Shown here in pieces: positions 45,988 through 54,717 of a DNA stretch of 64,000 bases. Below the pieces are notes generated by a model. It saw nothing but the letters and a program-made list of their open reading frames with translations, had not been told where the DNA came from and did no database searches. The DNA comes from DASQPR01 sp963836785. Lineage in GTDB: Bacteria; Actinomycetota; Actinomycetes; Mycobacteriales; Micromonosporaceae. How positions within the stretch are numbered: position 1 is the stretch's first letter; the number at the start of each line of letters is the position of its first letter. Made by a program: the position numbers and the translations under genes. The stretch lies in the NCBI GenBank assembly GCA_963836785.1, contig CAWIKW010000004.1, forward strand, positions 186,001 to 250,000. The letters are read 5' to 3'.

Positions 45988-46766
45988 CACGCGACTCCGA
46001 TCAGTGCGATCGCCGTGCCGATCTCGACGCAAGCGCCAAGTGTGTCGCCGGTGATCCCGCCGATCCGGCGGCGCAGGTGAGCCGTGACGGCGGAGGTCGC
46101 GGCGAGCGCAGCGAGCACAGCGACCGGACCTTGCCACGGCCGGTGTGGCACCGCCGGCACGGCGAGCGCGCCGACGACGACCGTCGCGACCACGGCCGCC
46201 GGCCACGGCACCGTGCCGGCGACCAATGCGCCGAGTCCGTCCGGACGGGCCGCCGGCTCGCCGACGCGGCAGGCCCACGTAGCCGCGACGCGACCGGTTC
46301 CGTAGCCGACCGCGGTTGCGGCGAGCACCGACCACCAGGGCCGGTCCAGGAGCCCGTCGACCGCCGCGATCGGGATGATCAGCGCGAACACGATCGCCGC
46401 CACGCCAAACGGTCCGACTTCGGGACTCTTCATGATCGCGAGCGCGCGGTCACGGTCGCCATAGGATCCGAGGGCGTCGACCGTGTCGGCGAGACCGTCG
46501 AGATGCAGGCCTCGCGTCAGGAGTGTGGCCACGCCGACGACGACGGCGGACGTCAACAATGATGGGGCGTCGGCGGCGCGGAGTCCGATCGCGAGACCAC
46601 CGACGATGGCGCCGATCGCGAGCCCGTACGCCCCGCCGGTCGCCATTGCAACCCGGGCCGCCGGCCGGTCGACCGCACCCGGCCGTACCGGCGCGATCGT
46701 GAAGGTGGTCAGGCCGAGCCGCAGCCCGTCGACGAGCCTCGACCGCGGGGCACCCGGCGACGTCAC
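45984..46766 (-). CDS. cobS: Adenosylcobinamide-GDP ribazoletransferase (cobalamin synthase)
   Basis: CobS joins adenosylcobinamide-GDP to alpha-ribazole, the last joining step of cobalamin assembly, in the membrane. The 260-residue protein has several hydrophobic helices, the acidic motif RGLHLDGLADTVDALGSYGDRDRALAIMKSPEVGPFGV, and GGITGDTLGA near the end. GTG 46766 overlaps the end of the CobU-CobT gene by 4 nt. Confidence 0.94.
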   Translation of the reverse strand: MTSPGAPRSRLVDGLRLGLTTFTIAPVRPGAVDRPAARVAMATGGAYGLAIGAIVGGLAIGLRAADAPSLLTSAVVVGVATLLTRGLHLDGLADTVDALGSYGDRDRALAIMKSPEVGPFGVAAIVFALIIPIAAVDGLLDRPWWSVLAATAVGYGTGRVAATWACRVGEPAARPDGLGALVAGTVPWPAAVVATVVVGALAVPAVPHRPWQGPVAVLAALAATSAVTAHLRRRIGGITGDTLGACVEIGTAIALIGVAW

Positions 46767-48706
46767 GTGGTCGTCGCGTCCTCGTCTGCAGCCGCGCCCT
46801 CATTTGCAGTGGCGCTGTCGTTTGTAGCGGCGCTGTCGTTTGTAGCGGCGCTGTCGTTTGCAGCCGGGCCGTCGACCCCGACCGCCTCGCCCGCCGCCGG
46901 GGCGTCGTCGAGCGGATCGTCGGCGAGGCCGGCGGCGGTCAGCCCCGCCTGGAAGAGCGGCAGCAGCGCCAGTGCGTTCGCACCCTCGCCGAGACCGAGC
47001 CCGATGGATACCACCGGCTCGAAGCCGAGCCGATCGGCCGCGAACCGTACGGTCGGATCGCCGGCGATGTCGGTCAGCAAGCACCACAGGCGCACCTGAA
47101 CGGCGTAGTCGCGGGCGACCAACGCAGCCGCCGCGCCGACCGGCCCGTCGATGATCACTGGCGTCCGCCGCTTGGCCGCGCCGAGCAGCACGCCGGTCGC
47201 GGTGGCGATGGTCGGTCCGCCGAACGCGGCCAGCGCCGTCGGCCCGTCGTGAACGCGAGCCTGCGCCTTGGTGACCGCGTCGCGGATGGCGACGCAGCGC
47301 TCCATCCAGGCCTCGTCGTCGATCGTGCCGTCCGGCCCGAAGACCCGGGGTAGCAGCGCCGGCACCTCGGCCCGGGTAATCGCGGCCACCACGGCGGACG
47401 CCGCTGCCTCGATGCCGGGGCCGCCAGCGGCCAGGACGATCACGTCGTCGCCGCGATCGACGGCCGCGTGCGCCCGACGCCAGCCGCGACGCATCGCTGC
47501 CAGCACGCCCGCGTCGGTCAGCACATCGCCGCTCTCGACGGGCTCGGCGGTGCCGGCGTCGAGCAGTTCGATCGTCACATCCGTGGCGGCACCCGCCAGT
47601 CGGGCCAGCGCGCTCGCATCGGCGGTATCGGGGTGGGCCCAGCCCGGAATCGCGCCGCCGGCACCGATAGCACCGCTATGCGTACCCGTGATCGCGATGA
47701 CCCGTACGGACTGGAACGGCCGGGGACGTTCTTCGCCCCGGACCCCGGCGACGAACTTGACCAGCGGTGTAAGGCCGCCCATCCCGGCGCCGGCCACCGG
47801 AAGCTGCTGGCTGCGTCGTTCGGCCGCGCCGGCTGCGGTGGTGTCGGCCCACGGGATCGTCATGCCGATCCGGATGTCGTCATCGTCGTCGGTCGCGATC
47901 GCGATGTCGGCGGTGTCCGGGTCGTTGATCTCTGCACTCGGAGCGAACACCGGCACCGACCGGTCGGCCGCTGACCGCTGAATCGGTCGGCCGACCGGCG
48001 TCACCAACTCCGAGACGTCCGGTGCGGTCGCGGTTCGGTCGGCGGCCGGACCAGCTGCCAGACCGGCCGGCACGGCGAGCGTCGCGGTGGCGGCCGCCGC
48101 CACATCATCGCCGGAATCTGTGGTGCCGCTGGCCGGCAGCCATATCGACCGGCCCGCGACGACCAGCGCCACCGCGTCGACCGCGGCCGCGATGCTCCGG
48201 TTGGCCGCGCCGACCGCATCCGTGAACCAGCGGCCGGCCGGCGTGGTCGGCACGAGGGCCAGGCCGACCTCGGGGCTGACCACGATGACCCGGGCCGCCG
48301 CCGACTCGATGGCCGCGACGAGGTCGGCGGTGATCGCGGTGACGGCGGGCATCTCGCCGCTGTCGGGCGAGTCCGGGTCGCCGTGCCCGGCCGGGCCGAG
48401 CAGCGCGGTGAACCAGCCGCCGAGATCGTCGACGAGGAGCGTCTCGGTCGGTCCGGCCTCCTTGATCAGCGAGGGCAGGCGGTCCGGCGTAGCCCCGATG
48501 TCCTCGGTGTGCCAGTGCGGCGGTCGGCGTTGTTGGTGGGCCTCGATCCGCGCGACCCACTCCGGGTCCGGGTCGTCGCCGTCGGACAGGGCCGCGGTGG
48601 CCACGTAACGGACGGCGTCCCCCGCGGCCAGCGCCTCGGCAAACTCTGACTTTCCCGACCTGATGCCCCCAAGGACGAGGATCGTGTGCGCGTGCTCCGG
48701 CGACAT
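46763..48706 (-). CDS. Fused CobU-CobT: adenosylcobinamide kinase/guanylyltransferase and DMB phosphoribosyltransferase
   Basis: A 647-residue fusion. The CobU part (about residues 1-200) has Walker A GGIRSGKS (13-20), the RYVATA...RIEAHQQRRPPHW stretch and VVSPEVGLALVP. After an Ala/Asp-rich linker comes a CobT-like domain (GGLTPLVKFVAGVRG, AFGGPTIATATGVLLGAA, VIIDGPVGAAAALVA) with LGLGEGANA carrying the catalytic Glu. The usual CobT N-terminal PPGSLGRLE motif is not evident, so this CobT is divergent. Ends in an acidic Asn-Asp-Ser repeat tail. ATG 48706 lies 6 nt after TACAGT. CobS follows directly: the operon covers the nucleotide-loop branch. Confidence 0.88.
   Translation of the reverse strand: MSPEHAHTILVLGGIRSGKSEFAEALAAGDAVRYVATAALSDGDDPDPEWVARIEAHQQRRPPHWHTEDIGATPDRLPSLIKEAGPTETLLVDDLGGWFTALLGPAGHGDPDSPDSGEMPAVTAITADLVAAIESAAARVIVVSPEVGLALVPTTPAGRWFTDAVGAANRSIAAAVDAVALVVAGRSIWLPASGTTDSGDDVAAAATATLAVPAGLAAGPAADRTATAPDVSELVTPVGRPIQRSAADRSVPVFAPSAEINDPDTADIAIATDDDDDIRIGMTIPWADTTAAGAAERRSQQLPVAGAGMGGLTPLVKFVAGVRGEERPRPFQSVRVIAITGTHSGAIGAGGAIPGWAHPDTADASALARLAGAATDVTIELLDAGTAEPVESGDVLTDAGVLAAMRRGWRRAHAAVDRGDDVIVLAAGGPGIEAAASAVVAAITRAEVPALLPRVFGPDGTIDDEAWMERCVAIRDAVTKAQARVHDGPTALAAFGGPTIATATGVLLGAAKRRTPVIIDGPVGAAAALVARDYAVQVRLWCLLTDIAGDPTVRFAADRLGFEPVVSIGLGLGEGANALALLPLFQAGLTAAGLADDPLDDAPAAGEAVGVDGPAANDSAATNDSAATNDSATANEGAAADEDATTT
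46803..46856 (-). repeat. 18-nt tandem repeat encoding the CobT tail
   Basis: Three copies of TTTGTAGCGGCGCTGTCG (first with two changes) encode Asn-Asp-Ser-Ala-Ala-Thr repeats at the C-terminus. In frame. Confidence 0.85.
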
Positions 48707-48712
48707 GCTCGT

Positions 48713-48718
48713 ACTGTA
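48713..48718 (-). promoter_or_regulatory. Candidate -10 box of the cobalamin operon (leaderless)
   Basis: TACAGT is 6 nt before ATG 48706 on the minus strand. A leaderless start leaves no room for a B12 riboswitch. Confidence 0.5.
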
Positions 48719-48895
48719 TGGCCTCGACCTGACGCGCCGGAGGCCGCATCGCATCCCGACCGTCCGGCGGTGCGTGTGGTCGGCACCCGGCCGCGTGACC
48801 GACTACGCTTGCCGGGCGCGACCCTGCGGCCGGCGTCGGGAAACACCGCCGCCGCGATGACGTTGCCGACCCGATGTCGCCGGATGGAGACGAAA

Positions 48896-49096
48896 ATGAC
48901 CTGGACGTGGCGGTGCGAGGACGCCGACGGCACCGTGGTAAGCGGTCCGGAGGAGACGTTCGCGAGCCAGTCCGACGCCGAATCGTGGCTCGGCCAGCAC
49001 TGGCGCGACCTGGTCGCGTCGGGCGCGGCGAACGCGACGCTCTTCGACGACGAGCGCGTCGAATACCGGATGAGCCTCGCCCCGGCCGGCCAGTGA
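48896..49096 (+). CDS. Small conserved hypothetical protein
   Basis: A 66-residue acidic protein (MTWTWRCEDADG..., ETFASQSDAESWLGQHWRDL, LFDDERVEYRMSL). GGAG lies about 6 nt before ATG 48896; the longer open frame from 48686 overlaps the upstream region of the cobalamin operon and is not conserved in style. Similar small proteins occur in actinobacteria; function unknown. It lies 4 bases before the site-2 protease gene, so they are probably co-transcribed. Confidence 0.75.
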   Translation: MTWTWRCEDADGTVVSGPEETFASQSDAESWLGQHWRDLVASGAANATLFDDERVEYRMSLAPAGQ

Positions 49097-49100
49097 TCCG

Positions 49101-49880
49101 GTGAGCTACTTCGACGCCGACACTCGCGTGCGCGCCCCACGCGGCTCGTTCGTGCCGAGCCCGGTCTTCCTCGGCATCGTCGCGATCTTCGTGGCCGCAG
49201 GCGCGCTGGCGTGGTTCGAAAAGGGCAGCGACAAGTTCAACGTGTTCGTGTTCGTGGTGTTCGGCTGGCTGCTGTCGCTGTGCCTGCATGAATACGCGCA
49301 CGCCCTGGTCGGCTACCGCGGCGGCGACTACGGCGTCATCCACCGTGGCTACCTGCAGCTGAACCCGCTCAAGTACACCAACGCGGTGTTGTCGATCGTG
49401 CTGCCGATCGTGTTCATCATTTTCGGCGGTATCGCGCTGCCCGGTGGCGCCGTCCTGATCGATCACCATCGCCTGCGAAGCAAGCGCTGGGATACCGGCG
49501 TCAGCCTCGCGGGTCCGGCGGTAAACGTGATCTTCGCGGCGATTCTCATTGCGCCGTTCACCGCGGGGGTGGACTTCTTCGCGCACACCGTGTTCTGGTC
49601 GGCCGTTGCGTACCTCGCGTTCTTCCAGGTCATGGCGGCGATCCTCAACCTGTTGCCGATCCCCGGCCTGGACGGCGGGAACGCGGTCTATCCGTGGCTC
49701 AGCTACGACTGGCGGCGTGGCTTCGACGCGGTGCGCCCCTATGGTTTCCTGCTCGCGTTCGCGCTGATCTACCTGGCCCGCGGCCGGATCTTCAATTGGC
49801 TCTTCGATCTGCTGGGCAGCCTGGGGCTCGACCCAGGGTTCGTGTTCCTCGGCGAGAGCTTCTTCCGATTCTGGAACTGA
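49101..49880 (+). CDS. Site-2 protease family (M50) membrane metalloprotease
   Basis: A 259-residue membrane protein with about five helices. The zinc site HEYAH (His63, Glu64, His67) is inside helix 2 and the third ligand Asp is in LLPIPGLDGGNAV. There is no PDZ domain, so it is a compact rhomboid-like-size S2P of the actinobacterial type. Substrate unknown. GTG 49101 follows the small gene by 4 bases. Confidence 0.92.
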   Translation: MSYFDADTRVRAPRGSFVPSPVFLGIVAIFVAAGALAWFEKGSDKFNVFVFVVFGWLLSLCLHEYAHALVGYRGGDYGVIHRGYLQLNPLKYTNAVLSIVLPIVFIIFGGIALPGGAVLIDHHRLRSKRWDTGVSLAGPAVNVIFAAILIAPFTAGVDFFAHTVFWSAVAYLAFFQVMAAILNLLPIPGLDGGNAVYPWLSYDWRRGFDAVRPYGFLLAFALIYLARGRIFNWLFDLLGSLGLDPGFVFLGESFFRFWN

Positions 49881-49914
49881 GCGCTCGCAGCTTCCGGAGC
49901 TGAGCGCTCGCAGC
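49877..49914 (+). repeat. Direct repeat at the protease gene end
   Basis: CTGAGCGCTCGCAGC occurs at 49877-49891 and 49900-49914, a 23-bp period; the first copy contains the stop codon. It looks like a short tandem duplication. Confidence 0.8.
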
Positions 49915-49920
49915 GCTTGA

Positions 49921-49942
49921 GCCGGCGCCGTCGGGCGCCGGC
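49921..49942. terminator. Terminator hairpin between the protease and ankyrin genes
   Basis: GCCGGCGCC (49921-49929) pairs with GGCGCCGGC (49934-49942) around GTCG, followed by GCAATTCCTTT. It lies between convergent genes and can serve both. Confidence 0.75.
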
Positions 49943-49971
49943 GCAATTCCTTTGCCGGGTACGTGTTTCCG

Positions 49972-50613
49972 TCAGCCGAGTCGAGCGGCGATCCTCTCGT
50001 GCCCCCCGGCGGCCGCTACGTCGGCGGCCGTCTTTCCGTCGTCGTTGGTCGCGGCCGGATCGGCACCGGCCGCAATGAGCCGCTCCACGAGCTCACCGTC
50101 CCCGTTGGCCGCGGCGGAATGCAGGGGCGTCCAGCCGTGGCTCTGCTTCGCGTTGACCTCGGCCCCGGCGTCGATCAGGAGCCCCGCGACATCGCCATGG
50201 CGCCCGGCCGCCGCCGCATGCAGCGGTTGAATGCGCATCGGGTTCTCGGCGACCGAGTTGAGGTCGGCGCCGGCACCGATCAGCTCCGCGGCCGCGGCCG
50301 GCGCGCCGAAGTAGGCGGCCAACTGGAGCGGCGTGAACCCGTCGGGCGTACGGTCGTCGACCGCGGCACCGGCGGCGAGCCGCGATCGGACCTGGGCAAC
50401 ATCGTCGACCGCCGCCGCCTCGGCCAGGTCCAGCGTTCCGGCCGCGTCGGCCAGCGCCTTCGCGAGCTCGAACTTGTGCCGGTACATCGCATAGAGCACG
50501 GGCGTCACGCCGTCGGCGCCGCTGCGCAGCCGGGCCAGCTGGGGATCGTCACGAACCATCGCGACCGCCGCCGCGTCGTCACCCGCGTCGATCGTGGTGA
50601 ACACGTCGCTCAT
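49972..50613 (-). CDS. Ankyrin-repeat protein
   Basis: A 213-residue cytoplasmic protein with about four ankyrin repeats (DGFTPLQLAAYFGAPAAAAELIGAGADLN; QPLHAAAAGRHGDVAGLLIDAGAEVN; HGWTPLHSAAANGDGELVERLIAAGADP). No signal peptide or other domain. It probably binds a protein partner. It is divergent from a MarR regulator with a palindromic operator in between. Confidence 0.92.
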   Translation of the reverse strand: MSDVFTTIDAGDDAAAVAMVRDDPQLARLRSGADGVTPVLYAMYRHKFELAKALADAAGTLDLAEAAAVDDVAQVRSRLAAGAAVDDRTPDGFTPLQLAAYFGAPAAAAELIGAGADLNSVAENPMRIQPLHAAAAGRHGDVAGLLIDAGAEVNAKQSHGWTPLHSAAANGDGELVERLIAAGADPAATNDDGKTAADVAAAGGHERIAARLG

Positions 50614-50648
50614 GCTGTCCTCCGGGAACTTCCGATAAGTGCTTCGAC

Positions 50649-50665
50649 CATCTAAACTTTAGATG
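50649..50665. promoter_or_regulatory. 17-bp perfect palindrome, candidate MarR operator
   Basis: CATCTAAACTTTAGATG (8-bp arms, 1-nt centre) is AT-rich against the GC-rich background and lies in the divergent region between the ankyrin and MarR genes. Shape and position fit an autoregulated MarR operator. Confidence 0.75.
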
Positions 50666-50704
50666 CTCGAAGGATATCGCGCAACGGACGAGAGGCGAAC
50701 GTCA

Positions 50705-51151
50705 GTGGGTGAGCACGAAGAGCTGGCGAATCGGTTGCATTCGGCGGCGATCCATCTCCTGCGGGCGGTCTCGCGGGTCGACGCCCAGTCCGGCCTCAGC
50801 CCGGCCCGGCTGTCCGCCCTGTCCGTCATCGTCGTTCGCGGACCGCTCACGATGACCGAGTTGGCCGGAATCGAGCGGGTCAGCCCGGCCACGATCACGT
50901 CGACGGTCACCGGGCTCGAAGCCTCTGGGTTCGCCACCCGCGCCCGGACCGGTCCGGACGCCCGGCAGGTAACCGTGTCCGCCACCGCGGCCGGGCGGAA
51001 GCTGCTGCACGCGTCGCGGCTGCGGCGGCTGGCCGTACTGGAGGGGTATGTGGAAACGATGACCCCGGCCGAGCGGGCCGCGACGACCGGCCTCGTGGCC
51101 GCGATCGAGCGCATCACCGACACGCGTGCGTTGACCGACGACGGCGACTGA
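50705..51151 (+). CDS. MarR-family transcriptional regulator
   Basis: A 148-residue regulator with the MarR winged helix (LSALSVIVVRGPLTMTELAGIERVSPATITSTVTGLEASGFATRART, wing PDARQVTVSATAAGRKLL) and flanking dimerisation helices. GTG 50705 has GAGAGG 9 nt upstream. The alternative ATG 50663 lies inside the palindromic operator and is unlikely. It probably represses itself and possibly the divergent ankyrin gene. Confidence 0.88.
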   Translation: MGEHEELANRLHSAAIHLLRAVSRVDAQSGLSPARLSALSVIVVRGPLTMTELAGIERVSPATITSTVTGLEASGFATRARTGPDARQVTVSATAAGRKLLHASRLRRLAVLEGYVETMTPAERAATTGLVAAIERITDTRALTDDGD

Positions 51152-51184
51152 CACGACGCGGCTGACGGACGCGGCTGACACGAA

Positions 51185-51215
51185 GCGGCGCCCGACCGGT
51201 TCGGTCGGGCGCCGC
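51185..51215. terminator. Strong bidirectional terminator hairpin
   Basis: GCGGCGCCCGACCG (51185-51198) pairs perfectly with CGGTCGGGCGCCGC (51202-51215) around a 3-nt gap, between the convergent MarR and aldo/keto reductase genes. Confidence 0.8.
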
Positions 51216-51232
51216 AAAGCGACGGTTTTGCG

Positions 51233-52231
51233 CTAGGGGCGGCGGGCCGGGCTCGCCGTCTTTGCCGGGTCACGCTCGACGATCGGGTCGACGATCTCGT
51301 CGATCGCCTTCAGCAGATCGGCATCGAGTTTCACGCCGGACGCCTTCACGTTGTCGCGCAACTGCTCCGGTCGCGTCGCGCCGACGATCGCGCTCGACAC
51401 GTTCGGGTTCTGCAGCACCCACGCCACCGCCAGCTGCGGCATCGACAGGCCGGCCTGATCGGCCAGCGGCTTCAACCGCTGCACCGCGGCCAGCACGTCG
51501 TCGCGCAGCCAGCCGGCGACGAAGTTCGCACCCGACTTGTCGTCGGTCGCCCGTGATCCGGCCGGCGGCGGCTGGCCCGGCAGGTACTTGCCGGACAGAA
51601 CTCCCTGCGCCATCGGCGAGAACACGACCTGACCGATCCCGAGTTCCTCGCTGGTCGGGACGACCTCGGCCTCGATGACCCGCCACAGCATCGAATACTG
51701 CGGCTGGTTCGACACGAGCTGGATGTTGAGATCCTGGGCGAGGTCGTACGCCGCCCGGATCTCGCTCGCGTTCCACTCCGAGACGCCGACGTAGTGCGCC
51801 TTACCGGCATGGACGATGTCGGCCAGCGCCTGCATCGTCTCCTCCAGCGGGGTCTCGTAGTCGTAGCGGTGGCACTGGTAGAGATCGACGTAGTCGGTCT
51901 GCAGCCGCTGTAGCGAGCCGTTGATCGACTCCATGATGTGCTTGCGGGACAGGCCTCGATCGTTGCGGCCGGGGCCGGTCGGCCAGTAGACCTTCGTGAA
52001 GATCTCCAGGCCTTCGCGGCGCTGCCCGGCGAGCGCGCGGCCGAGGACGGCCTCGGCCCGGGTGCCGGCGTAGACGTCCGCCGTGTCGAACGTGGTGATG
52101 CCCTCGTCCAGGGCGGCGCGGACGCAGGCGACTGCGGCGTCCTCTTCCACCTGGGAGCCATGCGTGATCCAGTTGCCGTACGAGATCTCGCTGACCATGA
52201 GACCGGATCGGCCAAGGTGTCGGAATTCCAT
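51233..52231 (-). CDS. Aldo/keto reductase
   Basis: A 332-residue NADPH-dependent TIM-barrel reductase close to the potassium-channel-beta/YghZ-like group. Catalytic tetrad: Asp49, Tyr54 (DTADVYAG), Lys80 (TKVYW) and His121 (YQCHRYDY). Cofactor-binding region SAIVGATRPEQLRDN. Substrate unknown. ATG 52231 lies 8 nt after TAGGCT. Confidence 0.93.
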   Translation of the reverse strand: MEFRHLGRSGLMVSEISYGNWITHGSQVEEDAAVACVRAALDEGITTFDTADVYAGTRAEAVLGRALAGQRREGLEIFTKVYWPTGPGRNDRGLSRKHIMESINGSLQRLQTDYVDLYQCHRYDYETPLEETMQALADIVHAGKAHYVGVSEWNASEIRAAYDLAQDLNIQLVSNQPQYSMLWRVIEAEVVPTSEELGIGQVVFSPMAQGVLSGKYLPGQPPPAGSRATDDKSGANFVAGWLRDDVLAAVQRLKPLADQAGLSMPQLAVAWVLQNPNVSSAIVGATRPEQLRDNVKASGVKLDADLLKAIDEIVDPIVERDPAKTASPARRP

Positions 52232-52239
52232 AGCCGTCG

Positions 52240-52245
52240 AGCCTA
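52240..52245 (-). promoter_or_regulatory. Candidate -10 box of the aldo/keto reductase (leaderless)
   Basis: TAGGCT is 8 nt before the ATG on the minus strand, without a Shine-Dalgarno sequence. Confidence 0.45.
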
Positions 52246-52295
52246 TCCAAAGCCGTTGTACGCGCGGCTGCCCGGTCCGTGCGGCCGGACGTGTG

Positions 52296-54622
52296 TCACA
52301 GCACCGGGCGAGCGTCGGCGAGTAGCCGGTCGATCTCCATCGTCACCGAGACGCGGCTCGGATGCGTCGGGTCGATGAGGATGCGGCCCTTACGGTCCAG
52401 CGCACCCCACCGTCCATCGTCATCGGTCATCAGGAACGCGACCGGATGGATGACGAGTGACACGAACGTGGGGTCGACGAGCGTCCGGCCGGAGCGGTCG
52501 ACCACGCCCTTGCGGCCGCCGACCTGCACGACGGCTAGTCCCTCGTCGGAGAAGCCGTCGATGTAGCGCCCATCGGACAGGGCGGTGGCGAACATGTCGT
52601 ACGCAAACGGCACGATCACGCGACCCACGCCGTCGACGGCTCCCCAGTATCCGTTGCGTCGCACCGCGGCGACGCCACGGCGGAACGGCCGTACGTCGTC
52701 GAAGCCGGTGGAGATGGTCACGTTGTTGTTGCGGTCGATCGCGATCCAGCGGCCGTTCCCGTCGCGCGACACCCAGGCCAGGCCACCGGCGAACGAACTC
52801 ACGCCGAGATAGCCGTTCGTGGCCTCGATCAGCGCTTCGCCGGCCTCGTCGATCAGCTCCCAAGTCTCCGACTCCGACCGCCGGACCCAGGCGACGCCGT
52901 CGCGGAACGGTTGGATGTCGGCGTACCGGGCCGCGACGACCGTCTCGCCGTCGGCGTCGGTGAAGCCCCAGAGTTGCGTCTGCTCGTCCATCGCGGCCGT
53001 CGGCGGCTTGACGATCTGCAGGACTTCCTCGCGCGTACGAGGATAGGGTCCCCAACCGCCCTCGACGACCCGCCGCAGTACGGCGTCGAGAGCCAGTTCC
53101 GTGGCCGCGAGCAGCTGGGGGTCCTCTTCCTTGCCGAGGTCGAGCGCGCGCTCGAAGTGCATGCACGCTTCCATGTACCGACCCTGGTCGTACGCGCTGC
53201 GGCCGGCATGCGAATGCATCGTGCCGCGCAGCCGGTCCGGCAACTCGGACGAGTTCGCCTCGGCAAAGAGCCGGTCCGCCTCCGCGTATTCGCCGCGCCA
53301 CTGCAGCACGTTGGCCAGCCGTGCCTGGCAGATCGCGATGCGGCGAAGTTCGCCGGTGGCCTCGGCGTGGGCGAGCGCGAGCTTCGCATCGGCGAGCGCC
53401 TTGTGCAGGTCACCGAGGATGCGGGAGACGACCGCCCGCAGGCTCAGAAGACGCGCCCGGGATGCGTTGTCCGTGTTGTCGTTGACTTTGGCGGTCAACA
53501 TGTCGCGGATCTCGTTCAGCCGGTTCTCGTCGTCGACGACCTCGTGGAGCGACTCCGGGTCGTAACTCCATTCGTACCTGGCCAGGATCTGTTCCGGATC
53601 CGTGGGCGCGGCCGACTCCGCCTGCTCGTCGGCCTCGGCCGCGGCATCGAGGGCAGCGACGGCATCGTCGCCAGGACCGGCCGGTTCGTCGGCCGCGGCC
53701 TCGTCGCCGGTCAGCTCGACCCGCATCGCGTCGGTGGCAACGGTATCGCCGGTGTCGCCATCCGGCGTGGCGTCAGATTCGTCGCCGGTGGTGGAACGGG
53801 CCAGCGGCACTTCCTCGGCCGTCTCGTCGGCCGCGTACTCCCCGGCCGTCGTAGCGACAGTGTCGTCGGATGCCGTGTCCGCGGCCGCCGTGTCGGTCGC
53901 GACGTCGATCGCATAGCTCGTGGGCCGGTCGAGGGCCGCGTCCGCCGAAGCGGCGGGTGGCGCGGCGTCGGCTGCCGTCTCGGCCGGCGGCGCCGATGTT
54001 GGAGCGAAGAGCGATGCCGGACCGGAAATCGGTCGCGAGTCCGGGTCGTCGACACCGGCCTCGTCCGGGGTCGACGGCGCGTGGTGGGGCTTCGGTGTAA
54101 ACCAGTCGGCGCCCGACGTGTCGGCATCGGCCTCGGTCGGATCGTCGGTGGAGTGCCGGGACATGCCACCCGTGCCCCGCTGGCCCGTGTCCGGACGTTC
54201 GGTGATGCGGGCACCCAGATCCAACAACGCCTCGGCCGGGGAGAGGCCATCACCGAGATCGTGGAACGTCTCGTACCGGACGCCGTCCCGGCCACCTTGG
54301 TCCGGCCGCGCGGCATCGGGTCGAGCCGTGTCCGGCCGGCCGAAGTCGGGCGCGCTCGGATCATGGTGTGTCGGTCGTACGTCGGACGGCGGGCCCAATA
54401 CGACGCCGTCGACGGACTCGAAGCGTCGGCGGACGCGGTCGATGGGCGGCCGTCGGTCGGCACCGGGACGCGCGGTCGGCTGGGCGGGTGGCATCGGGCG
54501 CCGGCGTTGCGGTCGTGCCGCCGGTTCGACGGGCGGCGCCGGCGACGCAGCAGCGGCTTGAGCCGCGCGCGCGGCCTGAGCGGCTTGCGCGGCCTGAGCG
54601 GCCTGCGCGGCCTGGCGGCTGC
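52296..54622 (-). CDS. TPR/WG-repeat protein, C-terminal part of a frameshifted gene
   Basis: This part reads on from the Ala-Ala-Gln repeat through an acidic low-complexity region (TAAADTASDDTVATTAGEYAADETAEE) to a TPR-like helical region (ALADAKLALAHAEATGELRRIAICQARLANVLQWRGEYAEADRLF; YDQGRYMEACMHFERALDLG) and then about five WG repeats (LWGFTDADGETVVAARYADIQPFRDGVAWV; YWGAVDGVGRVIVPFAYDMF; RWGALDRKGRILIDPT). WG repeats form binding platforms; no enzymatic motif is seen. It is the downstream part of the gene that starts at 55686; the frame changes at 54607-54622. Confidence 0.8.
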
Positions 54623-54717
54623 GCGGCCTGGGCGGCTTGCGCGGCCTGGGCGGCTTGCGCGGCCTGGGCGGCTTGCGCGGCCTGCGCGGCCTGCGCGGCC
54701 TGCGCGGCCTGCGCGGC
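54571..54717 (-). repeat. 9-nt tandem repeat (Ala-Ala-Gln) with two 8-nt units
   Basis: Sixteen units of GCGGCCTGC/GCGGCTTGC type (plus-strand reading). All are 9 nt except two adjacent units at 54607-54614 and 54615-54622, each of 8 nt. The net loss of 2 nt switches the reading frame. Confidence 0.9.

Noticed and set aside
48707..48895. B12 riboswitch before the cobalamin operon
   Set aside because: The -10-like TACAGT is only 6 nt from the start codon and no B12-box sequence was seen.
50663..50704. ATG 50663 as start of the MarR gene
   Set aside because: It lies inside the palindromic operator and lacks a ribosome site. GTG 50705 has GAGAGG at good spacing.
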